Below, in pieces: positions 54,808-61,610 of a stretch of 64,000 nucleotides of DNA. The number at the start of each line of letters is the position of its first letter. Position 1 is the first letter of the stretch. A model generated the notes under the pieces. That model searched no databases, was not told where the DNA came from, and was given only the letters and a program-made list of their open reading frames with translations. Origin of the DNA: Mucilaginibacter sp. Bleaf8 (GTDB lineage: Bacteria; Bacteroidota; Bacteroidia; Sphingobacteriales; Sphingobacteriaceae); the NCBI RefSeq assembly GCF_018390515.1, contig NZ_JAHBBK010000001.1, positions 558,001-622,000 of the forward strand, read 5' to 3'. The translations under genes and the position numbers were made by a program.

Positions 54808-55713
54808 ATGAAGAAGATACTTTTTTGCATTAAAGAATATGAGTACTTAGCCGATAGAGTACTGGCGGCAGGTAATTACGAAAAAGGCGAGTTGGAAATA
54901 AGTTATTTTACCGATGGCGAGCGTTACCAACGTATTGTTTCTGTTGTGGAAGGGCGCGATGTTGTGCTACTTGGTGGTACAGTAAGCGATCAGGCCACAT
55001 TGGAACTGTTCGATCTGGCTTCATCATTAGTGAGCTACGGGGCTAACTCCCTGACGCTCGTGGTACCTTATTACGGTTATTCAACGATGGAACGTGCGGT
55101 TTTACCCCGTGAAGTGGTTACCGCTAAAACCAGGGCCCGTTTGCTTTCGGCTATTCCTCGCAGTCACAAAGGCAATAAAATATACTTATTTGACCTGCAC
55201 TCCGAAGGCACGCAATATTATTTTGAACAGGAACTGTACCCTGTACACGTATACTGCAAAGACATCGTAATTGAAGCCGCAAAACATTATGGGGGCGACA
55301 ACTTTGTAATGGCCAGTACCGATGCTGGCCGGGCTAAGTGGGTAGAATCATTAGCGAATGACATGGGCGTTAATGCTGCTTTTATACTGAAACGCCGTTT
55401 AAAGGGCGACCATACCGAAGTTACCGCCATTAATGCGGATGTAGCCGGTAAAAAGGTGATAATCTATGACGACATGATCCGTTCTGGCGGCAGTATCATC
55501 AATGCGGCTAAAACCTATAGCGAGGCAGGCGCTGCCGACATATACGTAATCACCACCCACGGGTTGTTTGTGAATGATGGTATTGAAAAGCTTAAAAGTT
55601 GCGGACATATTAAAAAGCTAATTTGTACCGATTCGCATGTAAACACCCAACATATTGCAGATGAATTTGTTGAGGTAAGAAGTTTAGCTAATTTAATTGC
55701 TGAATCTGTTTAA
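54808..55713 (+). CDS. prs: Ribose-phosphate pyrophosphokinase (PRPP synthetase)
   Basis: 301 residues, third gene of the NAD salvage operon, 10 bases after nadV. The pentose- and ATP-binding parts are VVPYYGYSTMERAVLPRE near 84-101, LFDLHSEGTQYYFE near 126-139, and the PRPP loop VIIYDDMIRSGGSIINA near 216-232. The loop differs from DDxIDTAGT of housekeeping Prs (DMIRSGGS here), so this is probably a paralogue dedicated to feeding PRPP to nadV. The household prs would then lie elsewhere in the genome. Expression under NrtR would tie PRPP production to NAD demand. Confidence 0.9.
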   Translation: MKKILFCIKEYEYLADRVLAAGNYEKGELEISYFTDGERYQRIVSVVEGRDVVLLGGTVSDQATLELFDLASSLVSYGANSLTLVVPYYGYSTMERAVLPREVVTAKTRARLLSAIPRSHKGNKIYLFDLHSEGTQYYFEQELYPVHVYCKDIVIEAAKHYGGDNFVMASTDAGRAKWVESLANDMGVNAAFILKRRLKGDHTEVTAINADVAGKKVIIYDDMIRSGGSIINAAKTYSEAGAADIYVITTHGLFVNDGIEKLKSCGHIKKLICTDSHVNTQHIADEFVEVRSLANLIAESV

Positions 55714-55759
55714 TCGGATGCAGTTTTAGACAATCATTATTATCACATCTTACTCATCA

Positions 55760-56410
55760 ATGAAAAACCTCAACCTGTTAAAAACCGGTGCTTGCTGCAC
55801 AGTGTGGCTACTATTATTATGTGCTTGCAATAGTAAATCCAAGCAAGCTGCTACCAACGAAAAAAGTACTCAGCAAAACGCAACTACACTATCGCCTGCA
55901 GACCAATACAATGAAGTTAAAACCTGGCTTGATGATTTTAAAAACTTCCGGACGGCTGTTTATCAGAATGATGTTAGCAAAATCAAAACCTACTTCAGCT
56001 TTCCGGTAAATACCGACACCACCCAAATATGGGAGGCTGTTTATGAGAATGTGGATGAAGCGAAAAGACCGGAAACCTTCCCTAACACTTTTACTGAAGC
56101 GGATTTTGAAAAGCATTACAAAAAGTTGTTTACCAATGCTTTTGTAAAAAGTATACTCAAAGTAAAGAGCGAACTCCTTTTCAAAAAAGGAGAGTACACT
56201 ACGCCAATGATTACCTCGGGCAAGGAAAATTTTTCGATGGTTGCGAACTATGATAAAGCTACTGAGACGCTTCAACTAAGCGTAACTTACCCTGGCGGCA
56301 CTGATGAGCAGGGAAATTATGTGAGTGAAGGAGAATATGCTACCATTTACTTTTTTAAAATAGAAAGCAACAGGCATTTAAGATTTGATAAGATATTGTT
56401 TGCTGGCTAG
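55760..56410 (+). CDS. Hypothetical lipoprotein
   Basis: 216 residues. A signal peptide ends in the lipobox LLCAC (Cys23), followed by a low-complexity Ser/Lys/Gln/Asn linker to about 50. The remainder is a compact domain with repeated aromatic and acidic residues (VKTWLDDFKNFRTAVYQND, KIKTYFSFPVNTDTTQIWE, HYKKLFTNAFV) and a beta-rich C-terminus (LQLSVTYPGGTDEQGNYVSEGEYATIYFF in parts). No named family is recognised. It follows prs by 46 bases and may be a separate unit. Confidence 0.75.
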   Translation: MKNLNLLKTGACCTVWLLLLCACNSKSKQAATNEKSTQQNATTLSPADQYNEVKTWLDDFKNFRTAVYQNDVSKIKTYFSFPVNTDTTQIWEAVYENVDEAKRPETFPNTFTEADFEKHYKKLFTNAFVKSILKVKSELLFKKGEYTTPMITSGKENFSMVANYDKATETLQLSVTYPGGTDEQGNYVSEGEYATIYFFKIESNRHLRFDKILFAG

Positions 56411-56437
56411 TACTATAGGCTAAAAAGCGTTGTTGAA

Positions 56438-56467
56438 TTTGAATAATGAGTAATATCATTATTTTAG
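56438..56467 (+). promoter_or_regulatory. Promoter of the GNAT gene
   Basis: TTTG at 56438-56441 and TATTTTAG at 56460-56467 (one mismatch to TAnnTTTG) are 18 bases apart. The ATG follows 29 bases later. Confidence 0.5.
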
Positions 56468-56495
56468 CGCCGATACAAAAGCACGTACCTACTTA

Positions 56496-56984
56496 ATGAC
56501 AAATTATACCATTCGCCCGGTTGAAGAAAGAGATAATAAAATCATTGCTTCGGTTATTCGTACCGTACTTTCGGAATTTGGTGTAAACAAACCGGGAACT
56601 GTGTACACAGACCCTACAACCGACGATCTGTATTCTTTATTTAAGCAGCCTCAATCGGCTTACTGGGTGGTGGAAATGAACGGAGTTATTGTTGGCGGTG
56701 CAGGTATCTATCCTACTGATGGCCTTCCTGAGGGATATTGCGAAATGGTGAAACTGTATTTGCTTCCCCAAACACGTGGTTTAGGAATTGGCAAAGCACT
56801 TATCCAGCAATGTTTTATTAAAGCCGCACAACTTGGGTTTAAATACGTATACCTGGAAAGTATGCCCGAACTTTCGGGCGCTATCTCTCTTTATAGAAAG
56901 ATGGGCTTTCAGCATTTAACCGCCCCGCTGGGCAACTCCGGGCACTTTGCCTGCGATATTTGGATGGTTAAAGCGCTGAATTAG
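56496..56984 (+). CDS. GNAT-family N-acetyltransferase
   Basis: 162-residue single GNAT domain. Motif A, the acetyl-CoA loop, is LYLLPQTRGLGIGKALIQQC near 88-107 with the expected Q/R-x-x-G-x-G. VYLESMPELSGAISLYRKMGF near 127-147 is motif B. The beginning YTIRPVEERDNKIIASVIRTVLSEFG is a form common in Bacteroidota amino-acid/antibiotic-type GNATs. The substrate is unknown. It is a single unit with its own promoter, convergent with the small hypothetical gene on the other strand. Confidence 0.9.
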   Translation: MTNYTIRPVEERDNKIIASVIRTVLSEFGVNKPGTVYTDPTTDDLYSLFKQPQSAYWVVEMNGVIVGGAGIYPTDGLPEGYCEMVKLYLLPQTRGLGIGKALIQQCFIKAAQLGFKYVYLESMPELSGAISLYRKMGFQHLTAPLGNSGHFACDIWMVKALN

Positions 56985-57024
56985 CTTTTCTTAATAGACC
57001 TCTCTCCTAGGTAGCTTATAGCAA

Positions 57025-57276
57025 TTAGGCTTGCTCGGCTTCTTGTGCGTGCTGGAGAATTGTAGCGCTTAATAAAGATTCCAAATGCCTATAAGGTTCG
57101 GGGCAGGCTTCTTTTAATGCTATACGGAATACACCTTCATTATTGATCTGCATGTGAAAGCGCACTTTCTGCCCATCATGATCTACATAAACCTGGAATA
57201 GCTGTGGGCGTTGAATATTCATTGTATTAAAATCGAAACTTACACCTTCAACCTCGGCAGAAAAACTTTTTAGCAT
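57025..57276 (-). CDS. Small conserved-looking hypothetical protein
   Basis: 83 residues, soluble. The middle has alternating hydrophobic residues (FQVYVDHDGQKVRFHMQI) as in a beta-hairpin, followed by an amphipathic helix (PYRHLESLLSATILQHAQEA). I recognise no domain. A perfect -7 element (TAATTTTG on the minus strand, 57289-57282) ends only a few bases before the ATG, which supports a real gene with a very short leader. It lies between convergent GNAT and the co-oriented bestrophin gene. Confidence 0.65.
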   Translation of the reverse strand: MLKSFSAEVEGVSFDFNTMNIQRPQLFQVYVDHDGQKVRFHMQINNEGVFRIALKEACPEPYRHLESLLSATILQHAQEAEQA

Positions 57277-57281
57277 AGAGG

Positions 57282-57289
57282 CAAAATTA
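57282..57289 (-). promoter_or_regulatory. -7 element of the small hypothetical gene
   Basis: TAATTTTG on the minus strand (CAAAATTA on the plus strand) matches TAnnTTTG and lies 5 bases upstream of the ATG. Confidence 0.5.
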
Positions 57290-57361
57290 ACCTTTTTAGA
57301 TGATTTCCAGAATGCATAAAGTCTATGGAAAAGAATTTCTGCAAAAATGATCGGCGCTGAC

Positions 57362-58279
57362 TTAATCTAACAAATATGGTTTATGTGATAGCGATTCGGG
57401 CTTCGGCTTGTCTGCCATCTCCAGGAGTGTTGCCTCGATCATGTGGCTCATTCCATTTAATGCTAGGTCGTTTGGAGCTGTTCCAAACGGCTCCTCTATC
57501 TCATCTGCAATCGCTTCAAGTGCTACAAACGTATAGGCAATAAAAATTACAATCAGCGGCGTGAACCAGCCTAAGCTATCCACAAAACCGAAGGGCAGCA
57601 AAAAGCAATATAGGTACACGGTACGATGCAGTAGTACGCGGTAGGTATAGGGTATAGGTGTAGAAGCTATACGTTCACATCCACCCACAATGTTCGAAAG
57701 CTCGTTCAAATTACCGTCGAAAGCGGCTTGCACGATGGTATCTATTTTATTATCTGCCTTAGCGGCCTGCAACCACCGTCCCATTTCTCGTATCAAAATA
57801 ATAGGCTTGTATTTTACTTGCTTTAGGCGGTTAGCCAAAGTTAATGGCAAATGCTTTTCCATATCAGCCTGCGCATCTGTATATCTAAGCTGGTGTTTTA
57901 ATGCATAGGTAAAAGCAATCAGATATTGGATAAAATCATCAAGTTCTCTGCTTTTTGCCTCGTACGTTGTTAAAGTTAGTGCCTGCCGTGCCAACGATCG
58001 GGTTGTGTTCAACAACGCTCCCCATAGTCGCCGCCCTTCCCAAAAGCGATCATAACTGGCATTATTGCGAAAGCCTAAAAACAAGGCCAGTGCAATGCCA
58101 AAAAGCGTAAACGGAGCCGGGTTGAGCGGTACCTTATAACTAAATAAAGTTCCTTTTAAGTAAACGATAGCTATAGAAATAACCAATAGTATAAGCAGCT
58201 GCGGTAGTACCTGGGGTAGCACGGAGCCCCGCCAAACAAACAGCATTCTAAACCAGTTTTCTTTCTCGCGCTGAATCAT
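57362..58279 (-). CDS. Bestrophin-family ion channel protein
   Basis: 305 residues from the ATG at 58279, which gives the typical start MIQREKENWFRMLFVWRGS; a TTG at 58303 would add 8 residues. Two N-terminal membrane helices (about 18-60) precede the conserved FALFLGFRNNASYDRFWEGRRLWG stretch (seen in parts; R-N-N-x-x-Y-x-R-W-W/F-E-x-R-x-x-W signature). Two more helices near 210-245 are followed by a cytoplasmic end with IEEPFGTAPNDLAL near 260. Bacterial bestrophins form pentameric channels for cations or anions. No partner gene is adjacent. Confidence 0.9.
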   Translation of the reverse strand: MIQREKENWFRMLFVWRGSVLPQVLPQLLILLVISIAIVYLKGTLFSYKVPLNPAPFTLFGIALALFLGFRNNASYDRFWEGRRLWGALLNTTRSLARQALTLTTYEAKSRELDDFIQYLIAFTYALKHQLRYTDAQADMEKHLPLTLANRLKQVKYKPIILIREMGRWLQAAKADNKIDTIVQAAFDGNLNELSNIVGGCERIASTPIPYTYRVLLHRTVYLYCFLLPFGFVDSLGWFTPLIVIFIAYTFVALEAIADEIEEPFGTAPNDLALNGMSHMIEATLLEMADKPKPESLSHKPYLLD

Positions 58280-58381
58280 CCTGATGACTTTTGTTATTGG
58301 CAATGAATGTACCTATTTTAGGTGAATACAGTGTATTGACACAGCTGATTGGCCTCCCTTGCCTCCGAAAATATAGACAAC

Positions 58382-58417
58382 AAAAAAGCCACTTTAAGAA
58401 TAAAGTGGCTTTTTATT
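58382..58417 (-). terminator. Terminator of the tRNA-Phe gene
   Basis: AAAAAGCCACTTTA and TAAAGTGGCTTTTT are perfect 14-bp arms around AGAA; T runs lie on both sides. It is 8 bases after the tRNA on the minus strand. Confidence 0.9.
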
Positions 58418-58424
58418 TTGACTG

Positions 58425-58497
58425 TGGTATCAGCTGGAATCGAACCAGCGACACAAGGATTTTCAGTCCTTTGCTCTACCAACTGAGCTATGATACC
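58425..58497 (-). tRNA. tRNA-Phe (GAA)
   Basis: The 73-base minus-strand sequence folds as a tRNA: acceptor GGTATCA/TGATACC, D arm GCTC-AGTTGGTA-GAGC, anticodon arm AGGACTGAAAATCCT with anticodon GAA, and TPsiC arm GCTGGTTCGATTCCAGC. Discriminator A is at 58425; CCA is not encoded. Confidence 0.95.
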
Positions 58498-58511
58498 TCC
58501 GTTTGTGGGCA

Positions 58512-58519
58512 CAAAGGTA
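58512..58519 (-). promoter_or_regulatory. -7 element of tRNA-Phe
   Basis: TACCTTTG on the minus strand (58519-58512) matches TAnnTTTG exactly, 14 bases upstream of the mature 5' end. Confidence 0.55.
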
Positions 58520-58880
58520 GCGTAATTTTTAATATCTAAAAGTTTTTCAGAAAAATTATATTGATGGACGGACTTAATTTAGAATAATTTGTAAAAATTT
58601 TAAATTTTAGAATACCTATATACTTGATTAACAATGGGCTATTATTTCCCAGCTATACTACACTACTATATAAAAACTATTGAATGTTACTTTATCCAAT
58701 TGCTATGCTTCTACACTGCCTTGAGCTAATATGGCTTGCTATGGTGATCCGTTAATCAAAACACCCTTTTTTGGATAGCATAGCCCGTGCGGGGATAAAA
58801 GCGATTAGCCACGTGGTAACCTCTCCTATTTGTGATTTATAATTAGCACTAAGTAGAGATATGAGATATCGGCTTATAAC
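58520..58880. other. Gene-free interval between the two tRNA units
   Basis: About 360 bases. No coding frame is convincing. A loose inverted repeat GCTATG...ATCC / GGAT...CATAGC at about 58737-58784 is imperfect. Nothing else stands out. Confidence 0.4.
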
Positions 58881-58916
58881 AAAAAAGGCGCTGTAAATTA
58901 TACAGCGCCTTTTTGC
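58881..58916 (-). terminator. Terminator of the tRNA-Ser gene
   Basis: AAAAAGGCGCTGTA (58882-58895) and TACAGCGCCTTTTT (58901-58914) are perfect 14-bp arms with a 5-base loop, and the T run faces downstream on the minus strand. Confidence 0.9.
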
Positions 58917-58921
58917 TTTAG

Positions 58922-59006
58922 CGGAGAGTTAGGGATTCGAACCCCAGGACCTGTTACAGTCAACAGTTTTCAAGACTGCCGCAATCGACCACTCTGCCAA
59001 CTCTCC
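58922..59006 (-). tRNA. tRNA-Ser (UGA)
   Basis: The 85-base minus-strand sequence has acceptor GGAGAGT/ACTCTCC, discriminator G, anticodon arm CAGTCTTGAAAACTG with anticodon TGA, a long variable arm as in class II tRNAs, and TPsiC arm CTGGGGTTCGAATCCC. Length and anticodon fit serine. CCA is not encoded. Confidence 0.95.
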
Positions 59007-59011
59007 GGGGA

Positions 59012-59019
59012 CAAAAGTA
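59012..59019 (-). promoter_or_regulatory. -7 element of tRNA-Ser
   Basis: TACTTTTG on the minus strand (59019-59012) matches TAnnTTTG, 5 bases upstream of the mature 5' end. Confidence 0.55.
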
Positions 59020-59218
59020 GAAATATTGCCCTTATTTATTAAATAAATATTAATAAACGCACACTCATTATTGATAATCAGGCAGAAAAAATTTCATATC
59101 ATCATTTTGAAAGACATATTATACTTGCTTTGCTGACTCTTCTGGGCAAATGAATGGGAATTATGGTGAGCAGCCTTACCTACTTAACATTTCTTACCAT
59201 AAGATTTATTGAAAGGTG

Positions 59219-59227
59219 TACATTTGC
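59219..59227 (+). promoter_or_regulatory. -7 element of the PhnA-like gene
   Basis: TACATTTGC matches TAnnTTTG and lies 16 bases upstream of the ATG at 59243. It overlaps the possible GTG start at 59216, which argues against that start. Confidence 0.6.
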
Positions 59228-59242
59228 GCCTTATTAAATTTT

Positions 59243-59812
59243 ATGCAGTCATTGAATGAGCGAAGCAACAATTGTTGCGAATTGTGCAAATTAGCCGGAG
59301 AACTTTCTGTTTATACCGTAAAACCCGAAAACCATCAGGATAACGAGATTCTAATATGCGCAAGCTGCCTCAGTGAATTGCAAAAAGGAACACAGACCAA
59401 CAGCCAGTACTGGCGCTTTTTAACGGAAACCATGTGGAGCGAAATACCAGCCGTACAGGTAATGGCCTGGCGCGTACTTTCTGTTCTGAAAAATGAAACG
59501 TGGGCGGCCGACAGTTTAGATATGCTTTACATGGATGACGAAACGCTTAACTGGGCAAAAGCCGGATTAGATGATATAGATAGCGCACCTGCCGAAGTTC
59601 ATAAAGACAGTTTGGGTGCCGAGTTGCAAAATGGAGACACCGTAGTACTAACCCGCTCGCTGGACGTAAAAGGTAGTTCGCTAAATGCAAAGATGGGCAC
59701 CGTTGTTAAAAACATTCGCTTGGTGGCTGATAATACAGACCAGGTTGAGGGCAAAATAGACGGGCAGCTAATTGTGATACTTACCAAATACCTGCGTAAG
59801 CAGAAAAGCTAA
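59243..59812 (+). CDS. PhnA/YjdM-family zinc-ribbon protein
   Basis: 189 residues from the ATG at 59243. An upstream GTG at 59216 is in frame, but the promoter -7 element lies there, so the ATG is chosen. A zinc ribbon is visible as CCELCKLAG near 12-20 and ICASCLSE near 43-50. The C-terminal PhnA (YjdM) domain has SLGAELQNGDTVVLTRSLDVKGSS near 123-146 (in parts) and the typical ending IVILTKYLRKQK. The family was named for alkylphosphonate uptake operons but has no proven function there. No phosphonate genes are adjacent. Confidence 0.88.
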   Translation: MQSLNERSNNCCELCKLAGELSVYTVKPENHQDNEILICASCLSELQKGTQTNSQYWRFLTETMWSEIPAVQVMAWRVLSVLKNETWAADSLDMLYMDDETLNWAKAGLDDIDSAPAEVHKDSLGAELQNGDTVVLTRSLDVKGSSLNAKMGTVVKNIRLVADNTDQVEGKIDGQLIVILTKYLRKQKS

Positions 59813-59889
59813 TTCGCCAAAAAACATTATTTGTATCACTATAGCCATTATTTTACAATTTTTATATAATCGCCATAATTAAATTATTA

Positions 59890-59897
59890 TAATTTTG
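59890..59897 (+). promoter_or_regulatory. -7 element of the secreted acidic protein gene
   Basis: TAATTTTG matches TAnnTTTG exactly, 8 bases before the ATG at 59906. No clear -33 element. Confidence 0.55.
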
Positions 59898-59905
59898 GCG
59901 CAGGG

Positions 59906-60340
59906 ATGAAAGGCTTTATTAGATTTTTTCTTTCGTTATGTATACTTCTGTTGAGTGGGCAAGGCTTAATGCGTGCCCAGGCCCAGCAGATTCATAGTTC
60001 CTATTCGTCTTATTCCCAACAACCACAAACCGTAAAAAAATCCGATGCAGCGAAGTTGAGTTCCGCACTCAATAGCTCTCGTCTGATTTATAAATCCGCT
60101 CCATCGGCATCAAAAAAGCGAGCCTATAAAGTTTGCACTACTGATAGTGATGACGAGGATGACGAAGCAAGCTCACTAAAAAAACAACATACGGGCAATA
60201 TCTTTATTGCCTCTTTCCAAAGCTTTAAGGCCTTCCCCGGGTACTTATTCATCTTTGCACAAAAGTGCTTACTTCCTGCTAAGCATTTCTCCCTTCGCTC
60301 CCTACAACGAATTATTATCCTTCGTGTGATCAGAATATGA
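59906..60340 (+). CDS. Small exported protein with an acidic stretch, function unknown
   Basis: 144 residues. A signal peptide (about 1-26, ends AQAQ) is followed by a Ser/Tyr/Gln-rich region (IHSSYSSYSQQPQ), a basic region, a very acidic DSDDEDDE run near 80-87 and a C-terminal part rich in Phe, Leu, Ile and Arg (SLRSLQRIIILRVIRI). I recognise no domain. A perfect -7 element lies just upstream. It is co-oriented with the RND efflux operon, whose first gene begins 162 bases later, so it may be a neighbour or leader gene, but no link can be proved. Confidence 0.65.
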   Translation: MKGFIRFFLSLCILLLSGQGLMRAQAQQIHSSYSSYSQQPQTVKKSDAAKLSSALNSSRLIYKSAPSASKKRAYKVCTTDSDDEDDEASSLKKQHTGNIFIASFQSFKAFPGYLFIFAQKCLLPAKHFSLRSLQRIIILRVIRI

Positions 60341-60502
60341 TCTAAAGCAGCAGGGCCTATTACTATGGTCGGCAAACTAATCCTGCATTTTATTTATGCC
60401 TGCCTTAACAGCACCAGCTGAGGGCGTGTGCACGTCTGTTGAATTATTCTAACCCATCAATAATTAATTCACTCATTTCTTATTGCTTAAACGCAAATCA
60501 CT

Positions 60503-61585
60503 ATGAAGAAACTCCTCATGTTTATGAGCTTGTGCGCCATTGTGTGCTATACAAGCTGCAAGTCCAAACAAGCAGAAAAAGAAGAAACTACCAAGTTTTC
60601 TGTTACGAGTCCGGTAAAAATGGACACCTCTGTTACCAAAGAGTACGTATCACAAATACGTTCTGTACGCAACATTGAGATCAGGGCACAGGAAAGAGGC
60701 TACCTGCAAAAGATTTTTGTAGATGAAGGCCAGTTTGTAAAAGCAGGGCAGCTCCTGTTTAAAATTATGCCCAAAGTTTATGAAGCCGAAATGCAAAAAG
60801 CACAGGCCGAAGCCGAGGTAGCTGCTATTGAGGTACAAAACACCAAGCCTCTTGCCGAACGGAACGTAGTATCTAAAAATGAACTGGCTATGGCCAATGC
60901 CAAATTAAATAAAGCAAAAGCAGAACTGGCACTGGCTAAGGTTCATGTTGGCTTTACGGACATAAGAGCGCCCTTTGACGGTATCATTGACCGCCTGCCC
61001 TTAAAGTTAGGCAGCTTGGTTGATGAAGGTGAACTGCTAACCAGCCTGAGCGACAACAGCCAGATGTTTGCTTACTTCAACGTTTCTGAACCGGAATACC
61101 TGAGCTATGAGGAAAGTGTTAAAAGCAAGGGCAAGGTAAACGTAAACCTGTTAATGGCCAACAATGAGGTGTTCAAATCGCCGGGCGTTGTTGAAACCAT
61201 CGAGAGTGAGTTTAACAATGAAACCGGCAACATCGCTTTCCGGGCCAAGTTCCCTAACCCCGACCGCTTATTGCGCCATGGAGAAACCGGCAAGGTGCTA
61301 ATGTCTGTTGCACTGAAAGATGCCATCATCATTCCGCAAAAAGCCACTTATGAAATTCAGGATAAAAAGTATGTTTTTGTTGTGGACAAAAACAACGTGG
61401 TTAAATCAAGAGAAATAACCATCGGTGCCGAAATGCCAGACCTGTACGTGATAAGCAATGGCCTATCCGCCGATGAGAAGATATTGCTTGAAGGTGTACA
61501 GAAAGTAAGAGATAACGATAAAATCACTTACGATTATGAGGAGCCTAAAGAAGTAATTTCTCACCTGAGATTAAAAGCAGAATAG
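60503..61585 (+). CDS. RND efflux periplasmic adaptor lipoprotein (membrane fusion protein)
   Basis: 360 residues. A lipoprotein signal ends in YTSC (Cys19). The adaptor then shows the barrel-sandwich hybrid (IRAQERGYLQKIFVDEGQFVKAGQLLF at about 53-79, in parts), an unusually short alpha-hairpin (about 88-140; AEMQKAQAEAEVAAIEV and KAKAELALAK), the second half GFTDIRAPFDGIIDRLPLKLGSLV, a beta-barrel and a membrane-proximal domain to the end. It links the inner-membrane RND pump encoded 25 bases downstream to an outer-membrane channel. The hydrophobic substrates are not predictable. Confidence 0.93.
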   Translation: MKKLLMFMSLCAIVCYTSCKSKQAEKEETTKFSVTSPVKMDTSVTKEYVSQIRSVRNIEIRAQERGYLQKIFVDEGQFVKAGQLLFKIMPKVYEAEMQKAQAEAEVAAIEVQNTKPLAERNVVSKNELAMANAKLNKAKAELALAKVHVGFTDIRAPFDGIIDRLPLKLGSLVDEGELLTSLSDNSQMFAYFNVSEPEYLSYEESVKSKGKVNVNLLMANNEVFKSPGVVETIESEFNNETGNIAFRAKFPNPDRLLRHGETGKVLMSVALKDAIIIPQKATYEIQDKKYVFVVDKNNVVKSREITIGAEMPDLYVISNGLSADEKILLEGVQKVRDNDKITYDYEEPKEVISHLRLKAE

Positions 61586-61610
61586 TTTAAGGATATTTAA
61601 AATAATGTAA

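Noticed and set aside
55889..56275. 128-codon minus-strand frame opposite the hypothetical lipoprotein
   Set aside because: The plus-strand frame has a clear lipoprotein signal and an upstream start; the antisense one has no supporting feature.
58737..58784. Imperfect inverted repeat between the tRNA genes
   Set aside because: Mismatched arms of about ten pairs with a long loop. Too weak to call an RNA or terminator.
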